A DNA stretch of 64,000 nucleotides from Ga0077555 sp963741565. Its GTDB lineage: Bacteria > Pseudomonadota > Alphaproteobacteria > Rhizobiales > Hyphomicrobiaceae. The stretch is from assembly GCA_963741565.1 (NCBI GenBank), contig CAVUIK010000008.1, forward strand, positions 930,001 through 994,000. The letters are read 5' to 3'. Below the pieces are notes generated by a model. It made no database searches. It had not been told where the DNA came from and saw only the letters and a program-made list of their open reading frames with translations. Numbering within the stretch: position 1 is the first letter of the stretch; each line of letters opens with the position of its first letter. Both the position numbers and the translations under genes were made by a program. Below, in pieces: positions 12,877 to 22,502 of the stretch.

Positions 12877-13812
12877 ATGGCGAAAAGCCCGGAGGCCGGC
12901 ACGCCCGAGAAACCAACCGATCCCCAGCTCAAGGCGCGCATCCTCGCGGAAGCCCTGCCGCACCTGATCCGCTACGACGGGCAGACCGTGATCGTCAAAT
13001 TCGGCGGCAACGCCATGGGCGATCAAGCGTTGTCGGACGCCTTCGCCAAGGACATCGTCTATCTCAAGAAGTCCGGCGTAATCCCGATCGTCGTGCATGG
13101 CGGCGGCCCGCAGATCGCGGCCATGCTGAAGCGCCTCGACATCAAATCGGAGTTTGTGCACGGGCTGCGCGTCACCGACAAACCGACGGTGGAAGTGGTC
13201 GAGATGGTGCTGGCCGGCGCCATCAACAAGGACATCGTTTCCGCCATCAACCGGCAGGGCGGCAAGGCGGTCGGTATCTCGGGAAAAGATGCCAACCTCA
13301 TGATCGCCAAGAAGATTACCGAGATGCCGGACCCGGAATCTAACATCATAAAGGCCGTCGACATCGGCTATGTCGGCGAGCCAGTCGAGGTCAATCCCGA
13401 GATCGTCGACGTGATTTCCAAGTCGGACCTGATCCCGGTGATCGCCCCGGTCGGCGTCTCGCGGGAAGGCCAAACGCTCAACATCAACGCCGATACATTC
13501 GCCTCCGCGCTCGCCGCCCGCATGAAGGCAAAACGGTTGCTGCTGCTGACCGACGTCGCGGGTGTCCTCGACAAGGACAAGAAACTGATCGAGGACCTCA
13601 CCGTCGACGAAGCCCGCGCCATGATCCGCAACGGCACCATAACTGGTGGCATGATCCCGAAGATCGAGGGCTGTATCGAAGTGATCGAAGCTGGGGTCGA
13701 GGCCGTCGTGATCATCGATGGGCGGGTGCCGCATTGCGTGCTGCTGGAACTGTTTACCGAGCACGGCGTTGGCACCATCGTGCGCTCGAACCGCAAGACA
13801 AAGGGGGCTTGA
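12877..13812 (+). CDS. argB: acetylglutamate kinase
   Basis: Second step of arginine biosynthesis: ATP-dependent phosphorylation of N-acetylglutamate. 311 aa, with the Rhizobiales-type N-terminal extension. The amino-acid-kinase motif VIVKFGGNAM, the glycine-rich VVHGGGPQI, the substrate region NINADTFASALA and GGMIPKIEGC near the C-terminus are all present. The extension suggests the arginine-sensitive class, an inference. The next gene starts 2 bases after the stop, so they are likely cotranscribed. Confidence 0.97.
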   Translation: MAKSPEAGTPEKPTDPQLKARILAEALPHLIRYDGQTVIVKFGGNAMGDQALSDAFAKDIVYLKKSGVIPIVVHGGGPQIAAMLKRLDIKSEFVHGLRVTDKPTVEVVEMVLAGAINKDIVSAINRQGGKAVGISGKDANLMIAKKITEMPDPESNIIKAVDIGYVGEPVEVNPEIVDVISKSDLIPVIAPVGVSREGQTLNINADTFASALAARMKAKRLLLLTDVAGVLDKDKKLIEDLTVDEARAMIRNGTITGGMIPKIEGCIEVIEAGVEAVVIIDGRVPHCVLLELFTEHGVGTIVRSNRKTKGA

Positions 13813-13814
13813 GC

Positions 13815-14546
13815 ATGAGCGCGGCCGGCGGATCAGCAGGGGGACGAGCCGGGCCACGCGAGGCCCGCGGCTTCGATAGAACGCGCATCTGGGTTTTCGA
13901 CCTCGACAACACGCTCTATCCGGCGGAGTGCAATCTATTCGCCCAGGTCGACCAACGGATGGCGGAGTTCATCGCAAGGTACCTGGGGGTCCCGTTCGCC
14001 TACGCCCGACACCTACAGAAGAGCTACTACCGCCAGTTCGGCACCACGCTTGCCGGCATGATGCAGGTCCACAAGATGGACCCCAAGGCGTTCCTCGATT
14101 ACGTGCATGACATTGATCTCGCACCGGTTCCCGAGCATCCGGAGCTGCGCGCCGCGATCAACCGGCTGCCTGGCCGCAAGCTGATCTTCACCGCCGGTTC
14201 GCACCGGCACGCCGAGCGGGTCGCGGGCAAGATCGGCATCCTCGATCTCTTCGAGGACATCATCGACATCGTCGACGCGGGTTTCGTGCCGAAAGAGAAG
14301 GCGGAAGCCTATCATACGCTGCTCGCGTCACATGACGTCGACCCGAAGATGGCTGCCATGTTCGAGGACATGCCGCACAATCTCGAAGCCCCGCACATGC
14401 TTGGAATGACCACCTGCCTCGTGCATTCGAGCTATGTCGACCATCCGATTCAACTGAAGATCCGGCAGTGGACCGAGCCCCCGGCGCACATCCATCACAT
14501 GACGGAAAACCTCGCCGGTTTCCTCGGCGGCATCAAGCCTGCTTAA
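13815..14546 (+). CDS. HAD-type pyrimidine 5'-nucleotidase
   Basis: 243 aa of the SDT1/pyrimidine 5'-nucleotidase branch of the HAD superfamily. Motif I WVFDLDNTLYP holds the nucleophile Asp, motif II is LIFTAGSHRH with Thr, motif III Lys lies in VPKEKAEAY, and motif IV is AAMFEDMPHNL. The start at 13815 follows the argB stop by 2 bases, and the argB-nucleotidase order is common in Rhizobiales. The substrate is inferred from family only. Confidence 0.93.
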   Translation: MSAAGGSAGGRAGPREARGFDRTRIWVFDLDNTLYPAECNLFAQVDQRMAEFIARYLGVPFAYARHLQKSYYRQFGTTLAGMMQVHKMDPKAFLDYVHDIDLAPVPEHPELRAAINRLPGRKLIFTAGSHRHAERVAGKIGILDLFEDIIDIVDAGFVPKEKAEAYHTLLASHDVDPKMAAMFEDMPHNLEAPHMLGMTTCLVHSSYVDHPIQLKIRQWTEPPAHIHHMTENLAGFLGGIKPA

Positions 14547-14644
14547 CCGTCTCCGTCTTCGGCTTCGCCCTGACGGCATCATTGAGCGCTCCTGTGGCTC
14601 TATGCCAGACTGCATTCGACCATTGTGCCGCCGGAGATGCCATC

Positions 14645-15922
14645 ATGCTCAAAGATCGCTACGACAACCCGATCACGACGTCGTCGCACCCCGCGTGCAA
14701 CGCCTATGTAGCGGGCTCCGATTTACTCCTCTCCGCAAGCGCGGGCACCGAAGCCGCATTCCGCCGTGCGATCGCCGCCGACGAGGGTTTTGCGCTCGCC
14801 CACATCGCACTTGCCCGCACGCTCCAGATCCAGGGCCGCGGCAGTGAGGTGAAAGCGCCCCTCGCCCGCGCCCGCGAACTGCTCGGCGGCACGACGGATC
14901 GCGAGAAAAGCCACATTGCGATCTTCGGCAAGATCCTGGAAGGTCAGGGCGCCGCAGCGCTCGAGGACATCCGCCAGCACATCAAGTTCTGGCCGCGGGA
15001 TGCGATGGCGCTGGCGCCGGCGACCAGCGTGTTCGGCCTGATCGGTTTCTCCGGCAAAGCCGGCCGCGAGGCAGACCAGCTCGCGATTTTGGAGTCGCTC
15101 ACTCAGCACTACGGCGACGACTGGTGGTTCCGGACGGTGCTCGCATTCGCCCAGATCGAACTGCAGAAGCACGAGCCGGGCCGACGCAACATCGAGCACG
15201 CGCTGGCCATTTTCCCGCGTAATGCGCATGCCGCCCATATCCGCGCCCATCTCTATTACGAGCAAGGCGAGCGGACCGCAGGCCTTGCCTACCTTTCGGA
15301 TTGGGCACGCACGTACCCGAAGGATGGACAGATCCATTGTCATGTGAATTGGCACATCGCACTCTGGGCGATGGAAACCGGCGACATCGGCAAGGCCTGG
15401 CAAATCTACCGTGAACAACTACATCCCGGCGGGTCCTGGGGACCGCAGATCAACGTCCTGACGGACTGCGCCTCCTTTCTGTTCCGGGCCGAGCTTGCCG
15501 GACAGCCGCGCCAACCCGAGTTGTGGCGCGAACTCAGCCGGTATGCGAGCCAGTGGTTTCCGAATTCCGGCATCGCATTCGTCGACACACACAGCGCGCT
15601 GGCCCACGCGATGGCCGGCGACGGCGCAATGCTGGCGCGATTGACAGAGGCGCCGAAAGGACCCGCAGCGGACACCGTCTCTCCCGTTGCGCGCGGTTTT
15701 GCGGCGTTTGCCCGACAGGACTGGGATGGAACGATTGCAGCCATCGAGCCGATCTTGGCGACCCACGAACGGCTCGGCGGTAGCCGTGCCCAGCGTGATC
15801 TCGTCGAGTACACGATGACGGTGGCGCTGCTGCGGACAGGGCGCACCGAGGACGCGCAGCGGTTCATATCCGTGCGCCGTCCACAGAATGCCACAGGCGG
15901 CTTCCCGCTCGCTGGGCTATGA
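14645..15922 (+). CDS. tetratricopeptide-repeat protein, TTC38-like
   Basis: 425 aa, helical, with repeated TPR-like units (AFRRAIAADEGFALAHIALAR, then HALAIFPRNAHAAHIRAHLY). The N-terminus DRYDNPITTSSHPACNAYVAG resembles the bacterial homologues of eukaryotic tetratricopeptide repeat protein 38. The ATG at 14645 has GGAG 8 bases upstream; the frame is open further upstream but loses similarity. No signal peptide from this start. Molecular role unknown. Its stop overlaps a possible ATG of the next gene (ATGA at 15919). Confidence 0.85.
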   Translation: MLKDRYDNPITTSSHPACNAYVAGSDLLLSASAGTEAAFRRAIAADEGFALAHIALARTLQIQGRGSEVKAPLARARELLGGTTDREKSHIAIFGKILEGQGAAALEDIRQHIKFWPRDAMALAPATSVFGLIGFSGKAGREADQLAILESLTQHYGDDWWFRTVLAFAQIELQKHEPGRRNIEHALAIFPRNAHAAHIRAHLYYEQGERTAGLAYLSDWARTYPKDGQIHCHVNWHIALWAMETGDIGKAWQIYREQLHPGGSWGPQINVLTDCASFLFRAELAGQPRQPELWRELSRYASQWFPNSGIAFVDTHSALAHAMAGDGAMLARLTEAPKGPAADTVSPVARGFAAFARQDWDGTIAAIEPILATHERLGGSRAQRDLVEYTMTVALLRTGRTEDAQRFISVRRPQNATGGFPLAGL

Positions 15923-15957
15923 TCCCGGCACGACCATTGATCAAACGGAGCAAATGG

Positions 15958-16938
15958 ATGCGGATGAGACGTAGGGCGGCAATCGCCGCGCTGGCAGGAT
16001 TCGGCCTGATCGCAGGCGTTAACCTATCAGGCCCAGCCCTGGCGCAAGGCAAGTCGACGAAAATCGTCGTTGCGTTCCCGCCTGGAGGTCCGATTGATTT
16101 CGTCGCCCGTGTGCTCCAAGAGCCGCTGACGAAAGAATTGGGCCACCCGATCATCGTCGAGAACAAGGCCGGGGGAAACACGATCATTGCCGCCGAGATG
16201 GTGGCACGCAGCCCGGCCGACGGCTCGGTCGTCTTTTTGACCAGCATGACCACCGTTGTCATGAACCCGTTGCTCTATGCGACGCTGCCCTACGACGTCG
16301 AGAAGGACTTCTCTCCGGTCTCGCTGATTGTCACTGTGCCCACCATTTTGGCGGTGAACAGCGCCAGCCCGCTGAAGGACGCCAATGAGCTGGTCGCGGC
16401 CAGCAAGGCCGGTGGCAAGCCCATGCCGTTCGCATCGGCCGGCGCCGGCGGTACCACCCACATCGCGCTCGAGATGTTCACCGATTCAACCGGCGCCAAG
16501 ACACTGCATGTGCCCTTCAAAGGCGCGGCTCCTGCCATTGCCGATCTCATCAATAACCAGGTTGGCGCCTTCTTCGGCGACCTGCCAGGCCTGATGCCCC
16601 ACTTCACCGGTGGCAAACTGAAGGCGATCGCGGTTGCCGCGCGGCAGGGAACTCCGCTGTTGCCGGGCATCAAGACCATGGCCGAGCTTGGCATCAAGGA
16701 TGTGGTGATGGAGAACTGGTATGGACTTCTGCTGCCGGCGAAGGCCCCGGCGGACATCGTTGCCAAGTTCAACAAGGCGCTGCATGCGGCACTCGCCGAC
16801 CCCGCCATCGCCAAGAAGCTTATCAACTCAGGCGCCGCCATTACACCTTCGACACCGGAGGAACTGGCAAAAACCATCCTCGCCGATCGCGCCCGCTTCG
16901 CCCCCATCATCAAGGCCAAGAATATCAAGGTGGAGTAG
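15958..16938 (+). CDS. Bug/TctC family periplasmic substrate-binding protein
   Basis: 326 aa with an Arg-rich n-region, hydrophobic core and ALAQ cleavage site at about residue 30. The mature protein starts with the family block IVVAFPPGGPIDFVARVL, followed by VENKAGGNTIIAAEMVA and HVPFKGAAPAIADLINNQV. Bug proteins bind carboxylates or similar small ligands for tripartite tricarboxylate transporters. No tctA or tctB lies nearby, so this is one of the many orphan receptors. The chosen ATG has GGAG 7 bases upstream; an in-frame ATG at 15919 overlaps the previous stop. Confidence 0.92.
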   Translation: MRMRRRAAIAALAGFGLIAGVNLSGPALAQGKSTKIVVAFPPGGPIDFVARVLQEPLTKELGHPIIVENKAGGNTIIAAEMVARSPADGSVVFLTSMTTVVMNPLLYATLPYDVEKDFSPVSLIVTVPTILAVNSASPLKDANELVAASKAGGKPMPFASAGAGGTTHIALEMFTDSTGAKTLHVPFKGAAPAIADLINNQVGAFFGDLPGLMPHFTGGKLKAIAVAARQGTPLLPGIKTMAELGIKDVVMENWYGLLLPAKAPADIVAKFNKALHAALADPAIAKKLINSGAAITPSTPEELAKTILADRARFAPIIKAKNIKVE

Positions 16939-17005
16939 CGGGCGAACCTGCTCGACCGGATGAACCCGCCACGGAGCCGATAGGTTCCGGGCGGGCCTCC
17001 ATCCC

Positions 17006-18343
17006 TCAAGACTTCGCAACAAACCGATTGACCGCTGGCTGCAGACCGAGGTTCTCGCGTAGCGTCCGGCCTTCGTATTCGGTGCGAAACAAGCCGCGCC
17101 GCTGCAGCTCGGGCGTGATCAGCTCGACGAAATCTTCGCAGCCCGATGGCAAATGCGTCGGCGTAATGTTGAATCCATCGCAGGCTTCGTTCTCGAACCA
17201 ATCCTGCATCACGTCGACGATCTGTCGGGCGGTGCCGATCAGGCAGAAGCCGCCCTTCCCCGCGACATCGCCGTAGAGCTGGCGAATGGTCGGGTTCTCC
17301 CGTCTCACGCGCTCGATCAGTGCCTTGCTCGTGCTCTTCAATTCTGCCGGCCCAAGGCTCTCGAGCGGCACCGGGCCATCGAGCGGGTAGCGCGATAGGT
17401 CGCCCAGCGCATTGCTCAGCCGATTGAGTCCGACCTTTGGATCGAGCAACGCCTGCAGCTGGTCGAACTTCGCCTGCGCTTCCTCCGCCGTCCGGCCAAC
17501 GATGGGGCGCAGCGCCGGCAGAATTTTCAGGTTGTCCGGGCTGCGATCGTACTTGGTCATCCGGCCCTTGACGTCGGCATAGAAGGCCTGTGCCGCGGTC
17601 TTGGTGCCGTGAATCGCATAGACGAGATCCGCCGTTGCAGCGGCGAGTTCGCGTCCCTGCTCCGATGCACCCGCCTGCACGACGACTGGATGGCCTTGCG
17701 GCGGGCGCGCCATGTTCAACGGTCCGCGCACCGTAAAGAACCGACCCTTGTGATCGAGCGTGTGCAGCTTGGCCTCGTCGTAGAAGATGGCCTTCGCCTT
17801 GTCGAAAACGAAGGCGTCGTCTTCCCAGCTGTCCCACAACCCGCGCACGACCTCGACGAACTCGGCCGCGCGCGCATAACGGGTGTCGTAGTCGAGCTGA
17901 TCCTCGCGGCCGAAGTTCTTCGCTTCGGCGTCCGACCATGAGGTGACGACGTTCCAGCCAGCGCGCCCCTTGCTGATCCAATCCAGCGTCGCGAACTTGC
18001 GGGCAATGTTGTAGGGCTCGTTGTAGGTGGTCGACGCCGTCGTCACTAGGCCGATATGCTTCGTCACCACGGCGAGCGCGGGCAGCAGCGTCATCGGCTC
18101 CATCTCGACCAGCTCATAGCCCATCCGTACGAGCGAGCCAGCCGGAACATCTCGCTCCCGGATGCCGATGCCGTCGGCGAAAAAGATCAGGTCACACTTG
18201 CCGCGTTCGGCGGCTATGGCACTGCGCGCGTAGTGCTCGAAGCTGAGGGTGCCATCTGCCGGCACATCGGGGTGACGCCACGCGGCCGGGTGATAGCCGA
18301 GCCCGCGGATTGACATTCCAATGTGCATCTTGCGGCGTGGCAT
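17006..18343 (-). CDS. NtaA/SnaA/DszA-type FMN-dependent monooxygenase
   Basis: Luciferase-like (LLM class) flavin monooxygenase of about 445 aa. It reads PRRKMHIGMSIRGLGYHPAAWRHP, then TLLPALAVVTKHIGLVTTASTTY and the flavin-site stretch GRAGWNVVTSWSDAEAKNFG, all characteristic of NtaA/SoxA/DszA enzymes. These act on amines, chelators such as nitrilotriacetate, or organosulfur compounds with a separate FMN reductase. The substrate cannot be told here and no reductase gene is adjacent. It converges on the TctC-type receptor gene. Start ATG at 18341-18343; a GTG 9 bases upstream is also possible. Confidence 0.92.
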   Translation of the reverse strand: MPRRKMHIGMSIRGLGYHPAAWRHPDVPADGTLSFEHYARSAIAAERGKCDLIFFADGIGIRERDVPAGSLVRMGYELVEMEPMTLLPALAVVTKHIGLVTTASTTYNEPYNIARKFATLDWISKGRAGWNVVTSWSDAEAKNFGREDQLDYDTRYARAAEFVEVVRGLWDSWEDDAFVFDKAKAIFYDEAKLHTLDHKGRFFTVRGPLNMARPPQGHPVVVQAGASEQGRELAAATADLVYAIHGTKTAAQAFYADVKGRMTKYDRSPDNLKILPALRPIVGRTAEEAQAKFDQLQALLDPKVGLNRLSNALGDLSRYPLDGPVPLESLGPAELKSTSKALIERVRRENPTIRQLYGDVAGKGGFCLIGTARQIVDVMQDWFENEACDGFNITPTHLPSGCEDFVELITPELQRRGLFRTEYEGRTLRENLGLQPAVNRFVAKS

Positions 18344-18445
18344 GGCGGTCACCCGATCAAGTCAGGTCCCGATCATTTCATGCTTGGACGCCCGTTGTCA
18401 TCTGATCAGGAGAGCGGCAACAGGAACTGCCCCCGGCGGAGCACC

Positions 18446-19063
18446 TCACAGCGCCGCGCCGTCCATCTCCGCATGCACAAGGAAACGCAGCGGACCGGGC
18501 GTCTTGGCGTCGAACGGCCAGCAGGTCGAGAGAATGAGGCGGGCGCCGGGCGCCCGCGGGTCGATGCCGGACTGGTCCCAGGACACAACCGAGGTGTGTG
18601 TCACGCGGAAGGAAGCGCGGCGGCCATCGGCGCGCGTGACATCGATCGCGTCGCCGACCGTAACGCCTTTCAGGTACTTGAAATGCGTCTCCCGGTGCGC
18701 GGAGTAGACGGCGACACCCGGATCGCCGGCCGTCGGCGTGTCCTCCACATGCCCCGGCCCGAAAGCCAGCGCCTGCCCGCTGCTACCGGCGAGCACAATA
18801 GATGACGCGCCGATCCGTGGGATTTCGATGCGCGCCACCGGCCAGGTATCGGCCCAGGACCACGGCTTCGCCAGGTGACCCGTCGCCAGCGACTGGGCAA
18901 ACGCGCGGTCAAGCAGGATCTGCGCCAGCACCGCTTTGGCGAAGATCCAGGCGCTTTGGCTCATCAAGACCAGACCCGCCACCACGAGAAATGCGGCGGC
19001 CATCGCCCGCAACGGTGGCCGCCACCCTCTGGCAGGGATCGCAGGGGAGGCGATCACGGCCAT
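18446..19063 (-). CDS. class GN sortase
   Basis: Proteobacterial sortase, 205 aa. It has an N-terminal membrane anchor (about residues 20-50) and the sortase barrel. The catalytic triad is visible: His123 in YSAHRETHF, Cys181 in LSTCWPF, Arg193 in GPLRFLV. Sortases cleave a C-terminal LPxT-like signal and join the protein to another molecule; class GN enzymes usually have one dedicated target next door. Here that target gene lies 3 bases upstream, with the SD (GGAG) inside its end. The acceptor in Gram-negatives is not established. Confidence 0.93.
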   Translation of the reverse strand: MAVIASPAIPARGWRPPLRAMAAAFLVVAGLVLMSQSAWIFAKAVLAQILLDRAFAQSLATGHLAKPWSWADTWPVARIEIPRIGASSIVLAGSSGQALAFGPGHVEDTPTAGDPGVAVYSAHRETHFKYLKGVTVGDAIDVTRADGRRASFRVTHTSVVSWDQSGIDPRAPGARLILSTCWPFDAKTPGPLRFLVHAEMDGAAL

Positions 19064-19066
19064 CGG

Positions 19067-21310
19067 TCATCTCCTCGGACGACGGGGGAAATCGCGCCGC
19101 TGGCTGAACAGCGCCAGCGACAACCCGAGGAGACAAAGGATCAAGCCCGCGATGAAGCGCAGCTCGGCATCGGTCGCAGTCTTCGGCAGATTGATTACCG
19201 CCGGTACCGGCTGCGCGACCGGGATCAGCGACCGGTTCATCTGCTGGGCGCCGCGCAAGGCGGTGTCCTGCTTCAGGGTCGGGGCCGGCGCTGCTGCACG
19301 CTGATCGGCCGGCGCCTTGCGCGTACCGAACACTTTGTCGAACGCCCAGCCCGCCGGCAGGTTCAGCGGCACATCGGCCCGCGACAGCGGCGTGCCCTCA
19401 GGCCGGCTCGGGGTAGAGTCCACCGCGACGAGGCTCGTCAGGCGGCTCACCAGATGATGATCGAGCGCCAGCGCCAGAATGCGCTTATCGGTCTCCTCCG
19501 GCGTTGCTTGGCGCAGCGTCCGCGCCACCTCGGCGTCGGCGATCTTGCGCCGCGCCCAGACCTTCGAAAGACCCTTGCCGTCGCCGGCGCCGCCAAGCGG
19601 CAGCGTCACCGTCCATGGCTGATTGCCAATGACACCCGTCACCTCCAGCGTTCCGTCGAGCGGCTTGCCCGCCGTCGGCACCTTGGCCGCAATCAACAGC
19701 GGCTCGCCCCGATAGAGGTCGGGCAGTGCGCCAGGCGTCACGTCGATGCCGGTGCCGGAAAAGCGCGCCGCGAGATTGGTCACGACGGGGCTCTCGAGCT
19801 TCTCGAACAGCACCCGCATCCGCGCCTCGACCTGCTCGACCGAACCGATATGCGTAAAGGTCCCGCGGCCGATTTCGGCAGCGCGTGTCATCAGGAAGCT
19901 GTTCGGCGCCGAGCCGATTCCGACCATGAAAACACGCGAGCGGCCGAGCATCGCCCCCATCGTGTCGAGCAGTTGCTGCTCGTTGCCGATGGCTCCGTCC
20001 GTCAGAAAGATGACCTGGCGCAGGTGCGTTGCCTCCGTGCCGCCGCCATCGGTGAGCGCCGCCTTGAGCGGCGGCAGCATCTCGGTTCCGCCCCGCGCCT
20101 CGAGGCCCGAGACGAAGGCCGTGGCCATGGCGAGGTTGGAGCTATCGGCCGCGACCGCCGCCGGGAACACGGTTTCCATCGTGTTGTCGAAGCGGATGAC
20201 GTTGAACCGGTCGGCCGGTTTCAACCGCTTCAGCGCGTAGAGCAAGCTGGTCTTCGCCTGCACCATTGACGTCCCGCCCATGGAGCCGGAGTTGTCGATG
20301 ACGAAAATCACCTCGCGCGGCAGCGGGGGCTCGCCCTGCGCGGGAAGTGCGGGAGGCGTGATGAAGCCGAGCAGGTAGTCGGCATCTCCGATCTTCTCTT
20401 TGAAGAGACCGACGGCCGGCATCTTGGTGGCGGCCGGAGACCACGTCAGCTCGAAGTCGCGATCGGCTGGAACCGCCCCCGCTTGGAGCTTGATCACCCG
20501 CACGGTCTCACTGGGCGCGTCCGTCTTGACGGCATGATGATGGCTCTTGACCTCGCCGAGCGGAAAACCGGCATCGAGGCGGACTGAAATCGTCACGGGA
20601 TTGGTCGGTGCGTGCTGGCTGGGATCGAGCACCGGCGGCTCGATACGATGGCGGTCGGGCACCGGATCTGATGCCACTCGGCCCCAGCCGCCATTGCCGA
20701 AATCTACTGTCTGAACAAGTGGTCGCGGATTATAGCGGGGTGCAACGACCAGCGGTACGCGCAGCTTGAACTCGCTGGCGGTCTGGCGCACCGGCTCCTG
20801 GTACTCGATCTGCACCACCACAGTTTCACCAGGACCAATATTGGCCACCGAAGTGGTGAAGATGTTCGGGCGCTCCTGCTCGACGAGGGCTGCCTTCTGG
20901 CCCTGCTGCTTCGCCGCCTCATAGATGACCTTCGCGGCCCGGCGCTCTTTGATCGAACCAACCACGACGCGCTCGCCGACGACCATCTTGAGCGTGTCGA
21001 CCGCGGCCCCGTCGGGGAGCGGATAGACGTAGATCGCCTCGACCCAACCCTCTCCAGGGTTGCGGAACATCTGCGTAACGCGGGCCCTGGCGGTCGGGCC
21101 GCTGACGGTGATGTCGATATCGGTGCCAAGGCGGGGCGCCTCGACGAGTGCGGTTTCGCCGTCCCTCAGCAGCAGTGTACCGGCGCGCATATCTGCCGGA
21201 CGCACCCCAGCCGTTACTGCGGTGCCTGTGCGGACACTTTGAGCATTGACCAGGCTCGCGCTCAGCAGCACCGCCGCAAAAGCAACAACGAGAGCCAGGA
21301 TAACGCTCAT
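19067..21310 (-). CDS. marine proteobacterial sortase target protein (VIT/VWA)
   Basis: About 747 aa. It has a signal peptide ending near LVNAQS, then a VIT domain (RAGTLLLRDGETALVEAPRL to about residue 170) containing EAIYVYPLPDGAAVD. A VWA domain follows with MIDAS motif DNSGSMGG. The C-terminus has LPKTATD, a hydrophobic helix (FIAGLILCLLGLSLALF) and an Arg-rich tail, a complete sorting signal. It is exported, presumably to be processed by the adjacent sortase. The start is uncertain: ATGs at 21424 and 21493 are in frame, and the one chosen gives a compact signal peptide. Confidence 0.92.
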   Translation of the reverse strand: MSVILALVVAFAAVLLSASLVNAQSVRTGTAVTAGVRPADMRAGTLLLRDGETALVEAPRLGTDIDITVSGPTARARVTQMFRNPGEGWVEAIYVYPLPDGAAVDTLKMVVGERVVVGSIKERRAAKVIYEAAKQQGQKAALVEQERPNIFTTSVANIGPGETVVVQIEYQEPVRQTASEFKLRVPLVVAPRYNPRPLVQTVDFGNGGWGRVASDPVPDRHRIEPPVLDPSQHAPTNPVTISVRLDAGFPLGEVKSHHHAVKTDAPSETVRVIKLQAGAVPADRDFELTWSPAATKMPAVGLFKEKIGDADYLLGFITPPALPAQGEPPLPREVIFVIDNSGSMGGTSMVQAKTSLLYALKRLKPADRFNVIRFDNTMETVFPAAVAADSSNLAMATAFVSGLEARGGTEMLPPLKAALTDGGGTEATHLRQVIFLTDGAIGNEQQLLDTMGAMLGRSRVFMVGIGSAPNSFLMTRAAEIGRGTFTHIGSVEQVEARMRVLFEKLESPVVTNLAARFSGTGIDVTPGALPDLYRGEPLLIAAKVPTAGKPLDGTLEVTGVIGNQPWTVTLPLGGAGDGKGLSKVWARRKIADAEVARTLRQATPEETDKRILALALDHHLVSRLTSLVAVDSTPSRPEGTPLSRADVPLNLPAGWAFDKVFGTRKAPADQRAAAPAPTLKQDTALRGAQQMNRSLIPVAQPVPAVINLPKTATDAELRFIAGLILCLLGLSLALFSQRRDFPRRPRR

Positions 21311-21653
21311 GCGACGGGCGCCGGATCCCGACGTCTCGATCTTGCTCCGGCAACCACGATGCAAGTGAAAGCCTGGGCGAATTCCGGGCGGTGGTAGGAT
21401 CGGCTCGAAGCTCGGACAACGCATGAACACTGGCACTCCGGTTGAGCAGCCTCCGCCCCTTGCGGGCCGCTCATTCTTTTTCACGCGAAACATCAGGGCT
21501 TTCGACGGTCATGATCGGGTTTGTGCGGCACCTTCGCGCCGGTTGTCGCCTTGCGCCGCCGCGTACGGTACGGGTATGTGAGGTTTTGTACGGGGCTCGA
21601 CCGATTCGAGCGCCGCGAAGGTTAGGAACCCGGGGAACGGGGCGAGGCACGGA

Positions 21654-22421
21654 ATGCCGCTGAAGAGCGACTGGAAGCTCTCCGAAAACGATGGCCGCGC
21701 AGCGACGACACTGATCGTCGAGGAAATCGCGCGCCGCCGGATCTCACGCCGCCATCTCGCGGATCTGGCGAAGATCAGCCTCTCGACGCTCGAGAAGGTG
21801 TTGTCCGGGCGCCGCCCGTTCACACTCGCCACCATGGTGCGGCTCGAAGAGGCACTCGGCCGGCCGCTCCGGCAGACAAATGGCGCCGCGCACCCGGTGG
21901 TCTCGTCGACGCCGGGCCTCGCGCCCGATGAGCTCGGTAATTACTCTCGCCCGTCCGTTCAGTGGCTCGAAGGCGCCTACGTCACGATCCGGCGCTCGTT
22001 CGGTAATGCCAAAGCCGTCTACGCCTACCGGACCGAGATCACGTGGGACGATCAGGCCTCGATCCTGGCATTCCGCGAGGCCGAGCGCACAGACGCCGCC
22101 TTCACTCAGTTCGGGCAGGTCTCGATCCCGAACCAGTCGGGATACATCTATCTCGTCACCAACCGGCACGGGCAGTACCGGATGATCATCATGGCTCGTC
22201 CGACGATCAGTGGTGAGATGCATGGCATCCTGACGACACTGAAGGTCGGCCGCGGGGCTCAGCTCACACCGATTGCGACCGCGATCGTGATGGTCCCGAT
22301 CAAGGGCCTCAGGGATGTACAGTTCGGCCAGATCGGACCCAGCGAGGCCGCCTTCCGCAGCTACGAGACGCTTCTCAAACGCACGATCGACGAGCAGTTC
22401 GCCCTGTTGCTCGGCGACTGA
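21654..22421 (+). CDS. XRE-family transcriptional regulator with C-terminal sensor-like domain
   Basis: 255 aa. An N-terminal helix-turn-helix (about residues 20-75) reads RRRISRRHLADLAKISLSTL then EKVLSGRRPFTLATMVRLEE. A C-terminal domain of about 150 residues follows, from the linker NYSRPSVQWLEGAYVTIRR. It has alternating strands and no recognised catalytic motif, so it may be a ligand-binding or ordering domain. SD GAGG lies 6 bases before the ATG. It is 81 bases upstream of the HpaB-like gene, which it may control. Confidence 0.8.
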   Translation: MPLKSDWKLSENDGRAATTLIVEEIARRRISRRHLADLAKISLSTLEKVLSGRRPFTLATMVRLEEALGRPLRQTNGAAHPVVSSTPGLAPDELGNYSRPSVQWLEGAYVTIRRSFGNAKAVYAYRTEITWDDQASILAFREAERTDAAFTQFGQVSIPNQSGYIYLVTNRHGQYRMIIMARPTISGEMHGILTTLKVGRGAQLTPIATAIVMVPIKGLRDVQFGQIGPSEAAFRSYETLLKRTIDEQFALLLGD

Positions 22422-22502
22422 AGACACTCGCGACGTCGTTCCGGTCTATCGCGTCGCGCGTATTTTGTGCTCTCATGCGGCGAAGCTTTCTCGAGGACCG
22501 CG

